Of a stretch of 7,885 nucleotides of DNA, positions 1-6,700 are shown piece after piece. Each line of letters starts with the position of its first letter. Positions within the stretch are counted from its first letter, which is position 1. A program made the position numbers and the translations under genes. The notes under the pieces were generated by a model. It did no database searches and was not told where the DNA came from. It saw nothing but the letters and a program-made list of their open reading frames with translations. The DNA is taken from contig JBBKVR010000016.1 of the NCBI GenBank assembly GCA_037968575.1, positions 1 to 7,885 on the forward strand, given 5' to 3'. The stretch is from UBA2137 sp037968575 (GTDB taxonomy: Bacteria > Pseudomonadota > Alphaproteobacteria > Micavibrionales > Micavibrionaceae).

Positions 1-483
1 CTTAAATCTGGAGCATGGGAGTTTGAAAATGCGGCGTTATCGCGAGTGAATAGTCCAACACAACAGGGCTTGCAGATGCGGGTTGAAACAGCGTTAACGG
101 CCAATAAAATTCAAGATTCCTTTTCTGATCCTGATACATTGTCTTTCTGGAATTTACCTAGTCATGTTGAAACGCTTGAAACGACAGGTTTCGATCCCGC
201 TAGTTTGAAAGTCCATTACCAGTCTTTGTTGGCACGACCATTTCTATTTGCCGCTTTGGTTCTCATCGCTGCATGCGTGAGTTTGCGACCTCCACGAACC
301 CAGGCAACCTTTGGTTTAATTGTGCTGGGCGTTGGTGCTGGCTTTGCTATCTTCTTTGTTACTAATTTTTTACAAGCGCTAGGGGCCTCTCATCAGATCG
401 GTATCGCTGTTGCCGCTTGGGCTCCGATACTCATTACCTTCCTTTTCGGCACTGGTGTAATTTTGTCACTTGAGGACGGATAA
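1..483 (+). CDS. lptG: LptG, lipopolysaccharide export permease, C-terminal 160 residues (5' end outside window)
   Basis: Inner-membrane permease subunit of the LptB2FG transporter, which extracts lipopolysaccharide from the inner membrane and feeds it to the periplasmic Lpt bridge. The frame is open from base 1, so the GTG at 46 is internal and not a start. The visible part has the end of the periplasmic beta-jellyroll region, then SFWNLPSHVETLETTGFD (about residues 48-65 of the fragment), where the family has its conserved 'W-LP-----L---G' segment. Three transmembrane helices follow at about 77-94, 102-127 and 132-155. SLRPPR (94-99), AAWAPIL (138-144) and the terminal LEDG are typical LptG C-terminal features. 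LptF is the paralogous alternative, but these motifs fit LptG better. The gene ends with TAA at 481-483, and a 115-base gap separates it from mlaA. No clear terminator was seen in that gap. Confidence 0.9.
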   Translation, partial: LKSGAWEFENAALSRVNSPTQQGLQMRVETALTANKIQDSFSDPDTLSFWNLPSHVETLETTGFDPASLKVHYQSLLARPFLFAALVLIAACVSLRPPRTQATFGLIVLGVGAGFAIFFVTNFLQALGASHQIGIAVAAWAPILITFLFGTGVILSLEDG

Positions 484-586
484 AGTGTATTTTTGCAACA
501 TGAGTGATTGATTTTATTTCAGAAAACACTTTTACTTGTATGTATAAGAATTTATTAACTTTTTTCTTACAGAATAAATGAAATTT

Positions 587-591
587 AGGGG
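587..591 (+). promoter_or_regulatory. Ribosome binding site that selects the mlaA start at 599
   Basis: AGGGG sits 7 bases before the ATG at 599. The upstream in-frame ATG at 578 has only AT-rich sequence before it (TTACAGAATAA) and would add seven residues (MKFRGVG) in front of an otherwise normal signal peptide. The shorter start is therefore preferred. Confidence 0.7.
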
Positions 592-598
592 TGTTGGT

Positions 599-1345
599 AT
601 GAAGGTTTTGACTAGGGGAATTCTGAGCATTTTTGCAATTATGGTTTTGTCGTTGGCTGTTATTCCAGCTGCGCAAGCTCAAGACTCATCTGAAATTTCC
701 GATCCTATTGAAAGCGTTAACCGCGGTATCTTCGAATTTAACGAGGTTGTAGATAAGGCGGTACTAGAGCCTGTTGCCAGAGGATATCGTTATCTTATTC
801 CTTCACCTGCAAGATCAGGCGTAAGAAACTTCCTTCGTAACTTGTCATCTCCAACGTTATTGATGAATGAATTGCTTCAGGGTGATTTTGACGGCGCTGG
901 AAACGTTCTCGTGCGTGCCGTTGTAAATACGTTGATTGGTGTTGGCGGTATCTTTGATGTGGCTGGTGCAGAAAATATCCCATATGAACAAGAAGATTTT
1001 GGTCAAACACTCGCATCATGGGGTGTAGGACATGGACCATACTTAATGGTTCCAATCATAGGACCGAGCTCTGTTCGTGATTTATCAGGGCGTACGTTGG
1101 ATGCTTATGTAGATCCAGTTCGTTTGTGGTTGTTCGAGACAGACAATGAAGAATGGTATTACGCTCGTGCATTAGTCACTTTAGTGGATGCGAGAGAAGA
1201 AGTTTTAGACTTGGTAGATGACTTACGTGCCAACTCAATTGATTACTATGCCACATTGCGTAGTGTTTACGGTCAAAGACGTGCTGCACTTGTTCGGGAT
1301 GAGGATCCTGACTTTGCCGGCGGTGCAGACTTCTCCGAATACTAA
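599..1345 (+). CDS. mlaA: MlaA (VacJ) family protein, outer-membrane phospholipid removal
   Basis: MlaA forms a ring in the outer membrane that takes mislocalised phospholipids from the outer leaflet and passes them to periplasmic MlaC. The product has 248 residues, close to the usual family length. Residues 1-27 are a Sec signal peptide: K and R at the N-terminus, a hydrophobic core, and a cleavage motif AQA at 25-27. Family hallmarks are DPIESVNR (35-42), the helix with NLSSPTLLMNELLQGD (81-96), DFGQTLASWGVGHGPY (133-148), and MVPIIGPSSVRD (150-161) with DPVRLWL (182-188) after it. The C-terminus is acidic (DEDPDFAGGADFSEY). Enterobacterial MlaA is a lipoprotein, but this protein has no cysteine after the signal peptide, so it is probably processed by signal peptidase I. 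mlaC follows 103 bases downstream on the same strand, its expected functional partner. The longer start at 578 cannot be excluded. Confidence 0.93.
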   Translation: MKVLTRGILSIFAIMVLSLAVIPAAQAQDSSEISDPIESVNRGIFEFNEVVDKAVLEPVARGYRYLIPSPARSGVRNFLRNLSSPTLLMNELLQGDFDGAGNVLVRAVVNTLIGVGGIFDVAGAENIPYEQEDFGQTLASWGVGHGPYLMVPIIGPSSVRDLSGRTLDAYVDPVRLWLFETDNEEWYYARALVTLVDAREEVLDLVDDLRANSIDYYATLRSVYGQRRAALVRDEDPDFAGGADFSEY

Positions 1346-1373
1346 AACGCTCTATTTGAGCTTAAGAGTTTTT

Positions 1374-1410
1374 AAAGCCTTCCTTTATGACTTGATAGGG
1401 GAAGGTTTTT
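1374..1410 (+). terminator. Hairpin with T tract between mlaA and mlaC
   Basis: CCTTCC (1378-1383) pairs with GGAAGG (1400-1405). The stem extends inward by weak and wobble pairs and outward by A-T pairs into TTTTT at 1406-1410. It could end part of the mlaA transcripts, lowering mlaC expression relative to mlaA, or it could be a full terminator with a separate mlaC promoter. The sequence alone does not decide this. Confidence 0.5.
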
Positions 1411-1448
1411 AGCATAAAAAACGTATAAATTTAAAAAGGCGGTAAAAT

Positions 1449-2099
1449 ATGAAAAAAGCACCTCTATTTATGAGTTTAACAGCATCAGTGTTCTTGCTGG
1501 GACAAAATGTAACTGCTGCACCAATGGCACAGTCGAGCTTAGATGGTAATGTTTCTGGTTATTCAGTTATTAAAATATCAACTGCCGATGACGCACGTGG
1601 CTTTGTAGAGAATATGACGCAGACAGGTTTGGCCTTCTTATCTGATGAAGGTCTCTCACAAGCCCAAAAAACGGAATTCTTCCGTAAACTTCTAAACAAA
1701 AGTTTTGATTTGAACGCTATTGGAAAATTTACAATTGGGCGTTACTGGAAACAAATGAGTTCTGCTCAACAAAAAGAATATCTCGGGTTGTTCGGTGAGA
1801 TGGTTGTGAGAAGCTATTCAAAACGCTTTAACGACTATCAAGGTCAAACGATTGAAGTCACAGGCGCACGCGAAAGCGGCAAAAATGAAGCCTTTGTTGA
1901 ATCCCTTATCAATAATCCAGATGGTGGAGAACCAGTCAAAGTTGTTTGGCGCGTAAGAGATAAAGATGGGCAGCTTAATATCATCGATGTTGTTGTCTCT
2001 GGTGTCAGTATGAGCGTGACACAACGCTCAGACTTTGCATCCGTTATCCAGCGTGGTGGTGGAGATGTTGAAGCTCTTCTGACTCACCTAAGGAAATAA
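1449..2099 (+). CDS. mlaC: MlaC (Ttg2D) family periplasmic phospholipid carrier
   Basis: A soluble periplasmic protein that shuttles phospholipid between MlaA in the outer membrane and the inner-membrane MlaFEDB complex. The product has 216 residues, a normal length. It starts with a signal peptide (MKKAPLFMSLTASVFLLGQN, cleavage near residues 23-24 after VTA or TAA). The mature domain shows FRKLLNKSFDLNAIGKFT (78-95), then GRYW, then the helix QQKEYLGLFGEMVVRSYSKR (107-126). The C-terminal hallmark is VVWRVRDKDGQLNIIDV (165-181) followed by SGVSMSVTQRSDF (184-196), matching the family pattern 'DV-v-GvS----yR--F'. AAGGCGG (1436-1442) lies 6 bases before the ATG and supports this start. It follows mlaA on the same strand. 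The ABC transporter genes mlaFED are not in the window. A hopanoid-cluster HpnM-type relative is the main alternative name; the adjacent mlaA favours MlaC. Confidence 0.9.
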   Translation: MKKAPLFMSLTASVFLLGQNVTAAPMAQSSLDGNVSGYSVIKISTADDARGFVENMTQTGLAFLSDEGLSQAQKTEFFRKLLNKSFDLNAIGKFTIGRYWKQMSSAQQKEYLGLFGEMVVRSYSKRFNDYQGQTIEVTGARESGKNEAFVESLINNPDGGEPVKVVWRVRDKDGQLNIIDVVVSGVSMSVTQRSDFASVIQRGGGDVEALLTHLRK

Positions 2100-2116
2100 C
2101 AGTCATTTCAAGATAT

Positions 2117-2154
2117 ATAATAAAAAACCGCCTCAACAGGCGGTTTTTTATTAT
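2117..2154. terminator. Strong bidirectional intrinsic terminator after mlaC
   Basis: A 16-bp perfect stem. ATAATAAAAAACCGCC (2117-2132) pairs with GGCGGTTTTTTATTAT (2139-2154) around the loop TCAACA. The GC core CCGCC/GGCGG is flanked by A6 and T6 tracts, so it can act on both strands. It lies 17 bases after the mlaC stop and ends the mla transcription unit. Confidence 0.93.
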
Positions 2155-2170
2155 GCAGTTTTGATTTTCA

Positions 2171-2256
2171 CCCAGAAAACAGAAAACCTCGATATGAACA
2201 TAATCAAATCAAATACAAGTACTTAATATGATTAGCCATATCGAGGCTGTTCTGGG
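2171..2256. repeat. Long imperfect inverted repeat (86 bases)
   Basis: Left arm 2171-2196 and right arm 2237-2256. CCCAGAA pairs with TTCTGGG, CAG with CTG, and CCTCGATATG (2187-2196) with CATATCGAGG (2237-2246). That gives 20 paired bases with AA and AAAA bulges only in the left arm. A further six pairs form inside (TAATCA 2201-2206 with TGATTA 2229-2234). No T tract follows, so it is not a standard terminator. It could be a small mobile hairpin element (MITE- or REP-like) or the 5' part of a structured RNA. Confidence 0.7.
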
Positions 2257-2353
2257 AAGCTTGATCCTGTAAACATAACCCATATAAGAAAACCGAAGTT
2301 TTGGTATACGTTGACCGCGAAGGCCAGTTATACTCCAGGTGTCAATCTTTTCG

Positions 2354-2397
2354 ATCCAAAGTTTTGGATTGAAGAGATCGCGTGTCTCTCAATCCAA
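2354..2397. repeat. Overlapping inverted repeats that could form alternative hairpins
   Basis: TTGGATTG (2364-2371) pairs with CAATCCAA (2390-2397), and inside it AGAGA (2373-2377) pairs with TCTCT (2385-2389) around a 7-base loop. The same TTTGGAT (2363-2369) is also complementary to ATCCAAA at 2354-2360. The middle strand therefore has two mutually exclusive partners, though the upstream pairing leaves only a 2-base loop. A related word (CCGAAGTTTTGG) occurs near 2292-2303. Confidence 0.6.
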
Positions 2398-2403
2398 CTC
2401 TTG

Positions 2404-2425
2404 GTGATGTCCGTGAAGACATCGC
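2404..2425. repeat. Stem-loop GGTGATGTC / GACATCGC
   Basis: GATGTC (2406-2411) pairs with GACATC (2418-2423) around the loop CGTGAA (2412-2417). A wobble pair and one G-C pair extend the stem. The sequence after it is TTTATTTAT, weakly terminator-like on the + strand. ATCGC (2421-2425) can also pair with GCGAT (2439-2443), so this hairpin also has a competing partner. Confidence 0.55.
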
Positions 2426-2895
2426 TTTATTTATCGTGGCGATCAACCACTCGACTTCTGATTATGCATTTCCAAAAGCCATTTCGAAAACAGGTCAGTG
2501 CCTAAGTCAGCTTTATTTGGAGCACCACTCACTTTTTTACGTCAGCGACGACGAGTCTTTACTCCAAATCCTGTATTTAAACTATCTGCTCTCTTGAGCT
2601 CTACAGGACATTTCATACACAAGTGCATAAGATGCTTATCTGTAAAACCCGGAAAGTGACTAAACTTTCCAACCCTCACAAAGCACCTATAATCTAACGG
2701 TGAAGTCATTTCATAAATGTGTTCCGAAGAACAAAATCTCTGTGAAGACATCCCAACATTGTCCGAAATTTTTGAAGTTGTCGAGTCCTTTTTTTTAAAA
2801 AAATCTAAAAAATATGCTGCGCCTGCACAGTGTGTAAGTGGCTGTAATTAGCTAAATTATTTGAATTGTTTAGGAAGATTTAGGTTATGCAAAAG

Positions 2896-2915
2896 TTACC
2901 CACAGCTTCTCCACA
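2896..2915 (+). promoter_or_regulatory. Two DnaA-box-like 9-mers in the same orientation
   Basis: TTACCCACA (2896-2904) and TTCTCCACA (2907-2915) each match the TTWTNCACA consensus at 8 of 9 positions. Their starts are 11 bases apart, about one helical turn, and very AT-rich DNA follows. They may be DnaA-binding sites or a chance similarity. No replication gene is visible here. Confidence 0.3.
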
Positions 2916-2971
2916 AGTAAAAAAATCTTAAAAAACTTTTATATGGTCACGATTGTTGCCAAAAGAAGCTC

Positions 2972-3035
2972 TTTATGAAGAGAAGTATTTTAAGAACGAC
3001 TCAGAAATTAAAATTTTTTATGAAGAAAACGACTC
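2972..3035 (+). repeat. Composite direct repeat TTTATGAAGA ... AACGACTC
   Basis: TTTATGAAGA occurs at 2972-2981 and 3017-3026. AACGACTC occurs at 2995-3002 and 3028-3035. The order of the two words is kept but the spacing differs (13 bases and 1 base between them). It lies about 400 bases before the adhesin start, so binding of a regulator upstream of that gene is possible but unproven. Confidence 0.5.
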
Positions 3036-3285
3036 GAATTATTAACGTTATAGTAATGCGAATCTGAAAAACTGGAACTGGAATTTTATAATGAGGTGAT
3101 TTTCGGACAAGAAAACAACAAACGGGCTAAGGGATAATAGTATTTCTTATGGCATTTCACAGCCTTATCGGTATTTCTAGGTTATTCTTGACCTATTTTG
3201 TATGATTACTACCTGATTTAAAACAAAAAGATGGTTGTACAGCTTGGAAGGTTAATAAAAAATTAAAATTTGTTTAACATAAAGT

Positions 3286-3314
3286 TTGACATTGAGTATA
3301 AAGTGAGGTAGTTT
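3286..3314 (+). promoter_or_regulatory. Possible sigma-70-type promoter for the adhesin gene
   Basis: A perfect -35 word TTGACA (3286-3291) is followed after 17 bases by TAGTTT (3309-3314), a weak -10 match. AT-rich sequence lies just upstream (3251-3284). Transcription would start near 3320, giving a leader of about 120 bases. The weak -10 suggests either dependence on an activator or a different real start. Confidence 0.35.
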
Positions 3315-3348
3315 CTCGCTCTAATCGAATAAAATTTGAATGAAAACG

Positions 3349-3371
3349 GCACTTCCTATATATAGGAGTGC
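3349..3371 (+). other. Hairpin in the probable leader of the adhesin mRNA
   Basis: GCACT (3349-3353) pairs with AGTGC (3367-3371) around the self-complementary CCTATATATAGG (3355-3366), with one bulged T at 3354. It lies 60 bases upstream of the ribosome binding site. No T tract follows directly, so a role in mRNA stability or protein binding is more likely than termination. Confidence 0.5.
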
Positions 3372-3443
3372 ATTTATTGAGAATTTGAAAGTTTTAAATT
3401 AATACGTTTATTTATATAAACAGGCAAAATAAGGGGAATTACC

Positions 3444-3728
3444 ATGCCTAAAGATGTTTGCAAAATCGAATTACCTGAAGCTGGAACAACTGAAACGATC
3501 ATGCTTAAGCCTGGTCAGGTTAATACGTTGTCCTTCCCAAGCGACTCTATGGTTTCCAGCCCACGCCTAATGGCGGACGGTTCAATTGAAATCTCGCTTG
3601 TTAACGGATCTAAAGTCGTTATCCAGAACTTCGAAGAACTTGCATTCTCTGCAGAAAGTTGTGGACGCGATACAATTATCCAGCTTTCTGATAACAGCAT
3701 CATCTACCCCGAAGAAATGTACGCAATG
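3444..3728 (+). other. N-terminal module of the adhesin (residues 1-95), possible retention or anchor domain
   Basis: This stretch contains no hydrophobic helix and looks beta-rich. The core pattern SPRLMADGSIEISLVNGSKV then VIQNFEEL, with a later TIIQLSDNSIIYP, resembles the short N-terminal domains of large alphaproteobacterial and BapA-like adhesins ('--DG-i-i-l-dGs-i-I-nf'). In LapA-type proteins the N-terminal module folds in the periplasm and plugs the outer-membrane pore, keeping the adhesin on the cell. The size and position fit such a role. The sequence is not LapA's own module, so the function is inferred. It contains two cysteines (residues 6 and 73), uncommon in type I adhesins. 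Confidence 0.5.
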
Positions 3729-6700
3729 CTTTCTGGTGAACAAGAACTGGAAGTTGTGGAAGTTGAGCCTGCCGCTGGTGAAGAGCCTACAGAAACTGCT
3801 CTTCAGCAAGTAGAAGAAACAATTGAAGAAGACGTTGAAACTGCTGCCGCTGAAATTGAAGAAGTAATTAACATTGAGCCTGCCGCTGGCGACCCTACTG
3901 CTCAACAAGTTGCAAATATTGAACCTGAAGCAGGTATTGAAGGTGTAACTTCTGGCCGTGGTTATGGTTTTGAATCAAGAGTAGATGCTGCGCCACTTAA
4001 TAGTGAGCCTGCTGTTGGTCCTATTGGTGAAACAGAACTTGAGTTTGGTCTTCCAGAGCCTGAGGAAACACTTTTCCTTGCTTCGACACCGACAGCTGCT
4101 CCGCCTGCTTCAACACCACCTGATTTCTCGATCCCGAGTATTGTCGTTAAAGAAGACAATATGGTTCAGGTTGTTATTGATGTCACGAATAACGGCGGTC
4201 CTACTGCGACGAACACAATTGAAATTGAAATTCCTGCAAATTGGACGGTTGTTGACCTGAATGGTGGAACAATTGACCCAGTCACAGGTTACTGGACAAT
4301 TACAACAGCACCTGGCGCTAATTTTACTGGCGGCCCTAAGATCATGACAGAGTTGGATACAGATGTTGATCAAAACAACCTCTTTGTTCGTGTTACTGAA
4401 ATAGGTCCAGATGGAACAGAAATCAGTAGGGGTACATATAATATTCTTACAGATGCTGTTGCTGATATCCCAACTATTCAGGCTGACGCAGCTTGTGTTG
4501 AAGAGGGTATGGCCATTCCTTTGGTTATTAATGTAGCAACAACAGATACAGATGGGTCTGAGCGCATTTCACTTGTTCGTATTGAAGGTGTTCCAACAGG
4601 CGTAACTCTTAATAACGGTACAGAAGTCTCCCCTGGTACATGGGAATTAAGTCTAGCCGATTTAACGGGTCTTGAGGCAAGAGCTGCAGATGGTACTGCT
4701 GCCGGTACGTTTAACTTGACTGTAACAGTGTTCTCAACAGAAGATCCTGTAACAGATAGAGAGCTCGATTTCTCTGATAACACGGCACAAAACGTTGATA
4801 CTCTTGTGTTGGAAGTTAAACCTGATGATGAGCCAATCATCACAACAGGTATGGATTTGGTTGATGAATCAAACCTTCTAAGATCTACAATAGGTGTAAT
4901 CCCAGTTGATTATGGTTCCGATGCACCTGGCGAACTAAATCCCCGTCCAGTGTCAACTTTTACAGCTGATGGTTCTCTTGCTGGAGGTAATTTGACGTCT
5001 AAAGGTGAAGCAGTAACGGTTACATTATCTGGCAATACCTATACTGGTACTGCTGGTGGACGTGATGTCTTTACAATGACTATAAGTGAGAACGGTCAAT
5101 ACACATTTAACCTTCTTGATCAGCTTGATCACGCAAACCCGCTAGATCCAAATGATGTCATTAACTTGAACTTTGGAATTATTGCCACTGACTCTGAAGG
5201 CGATACAACAACTGCTGTATTTACTATTAAGGTCTTTGATGATGGTCCTGTTGCAAATGATGATCCTGTTACATTGTCTGATACAGATTTGACAGCAACT
5301 GGAAATGTTACAAACAATGACGATGGTGGTTACGATGATGATGCCACAGTCACAAATGTTCGTTTTAATGGCGTTGATACTCCTGTTCCAACGTCAGGAA
5401 CGGCAACAATTAATGGTAACTTCGGAACGCTAACTATTTCCGCTGACGGATCTTACACATATACACGTGCGGGAACAGCAGCTGGTACTGACCAGTTCAC
5501 ATACACTCTTACTGATAGAGATGGCGATACTGATACAGCAAACCTGAATGTGACACTTGAGCCAGGCGATGTTATCCCAATCGTATCGACAGAGACTAAC
5601 ACTGTTGATGAGAGTGGACCTCTTACAACAACAGGAACAATTACCGTTGATTACGGTAACGATGGTCCTGGAACTATTACACCTAAAGGTGCTAATACGT
5701 TTACAGCGACAGGTTCTGTTGCTGGTGGCACGCTGACTTCATGTGGTGAAGCAGTAACGGTTGCGCTATCTGGTAATACCTATACTGGTACTGCTGGTGG
5801 ACGCACAATCTTCACATTGCAAATCAATACAAATGGAACATATACGTTCAATCTGCTTGATCAGTTGGATCATGCAAATACAACAAATCCAAACGACATT
5901 ATTAACTTGAACTTTGGTTACACAGCAACGGACGCTGATGGTGACATGGCGATGTCAACAATCACAATCCGTGTAGCTGATGATGGACCAATTGCAAATG
6001 ACGATGCACGTTCTCTTGGTGACACAACGATATCTGTAGGCGGTAATGTTACAGACAACGATGATGAAGGCTTTGATGACGATGGAACAGTCACAAATGT
6101 TCGTTTTAATGGTTCGAATACAGCGGTACCTACTGTTGGAACAGCAACGATTGTTGGTAACTTCGGTACACTGAAAATTGCAGCGGATGGTTCATATACT
6201 TACACAAGAACAAGTGACCAAGCTGGTCAAGACATCTTTACTTACACTCTTACTGATAAGGACGGTGACTCTGACACAGCTAATCTGACTGTGACTTTGG
6301 CAAAAGGTGATGACAATCCTGTGATTGTGAATGCCACAAATCAAGTCGATGAAACAAATTATGATGGTGCCGATGAAGTTGTCACTGGTATCATCAGTGC
6401 TAATTTCTTTGGTGATGGCCCAGGTACAATCACACCTAAAGATGCAAGTTCTTTCCAGGCAAATGGTTCTGTTGATACGGGAACGCTAAGATCACACGGT
6501 GATGCCGTAACGGTCACGTTAAATGGCAATACTTTCGTTGGTATGGCTGGCGGTCGTGAGATCTTCACATTGCAAATCAATACAAATGGCTCATACATTT
6601 TTACAGCTAAAGATGTTCTTGACCATGCTGATGATACTAACCCTAACGATGCAATCAACTTGGTCTTTGGCGTAACGGCCACAGATGCTGATGGTGACAT

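Larger units (their letters stand above)
2155..3443. other. Gap of about 1.3 kb with no recognised protein gene
   Basis: The left part (2171-2450) is a chain of stem-loops. The middle (2500-2760) has short open frames on both strands that match no family I know, including a minus-strand frame of 69 codons at 2542-2751 with a CMKC motif but no clear ribosome binding site. It also holds 7-bp inverted repeats GGAAAGT/ACTTTCC (2651-2670) and 8-bp arms ATTTGGAG/CTCCAAAT (2515-2522, 2562-2569). The right part (2785-3440) is strongly AT-rich with runs of T8/A7, DnaA-box-like words, direct repeats, and the probable promoter and leader of the adhesin gene. It may hold a structured RNA, the remains of decayed genes, or a long regulatory region. 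Nothing seen settles which. Confidence 0.6.

Noticed and set aside
46..48. GTG as the start of the first gene
   Set aside because: The frame is open back to base 1, and the preceding residues continue the LptG periplasmic domain, so this is an internal Val codon.
508..548. Possible mlaA promoter (TTGATT at 508-513 with TTTACT or TATAAG downstream)
   Set aside because: The matches are weak and the spacing ambiguous in AT-rich DNA. It is not better than chance.
578..598. Upstream ATG start for mlaA
   Set aside because: It has no Shine-Dalgarno sequence. The AGGGG at 587-591 serves the ATG at 599, and the signal peptide begins properly there.
2311..2597. Two overlapping + strand open frames of 64 and 71 codons
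   Set aside because: They overlap the stem-loop chain, lack ribosome binding sites and match nothing known. The arms of the hairpins explain the sequence better than coding does.
2542..2751. Minus-strand open frame of 69 codons with a CMKC motif
   Set aside because: It has no convincing ribosome binding site and no recognised family, and part of it is an inverted repeat (2651-2670). It could be a decayed gene. It is kept only in the description of the gap.
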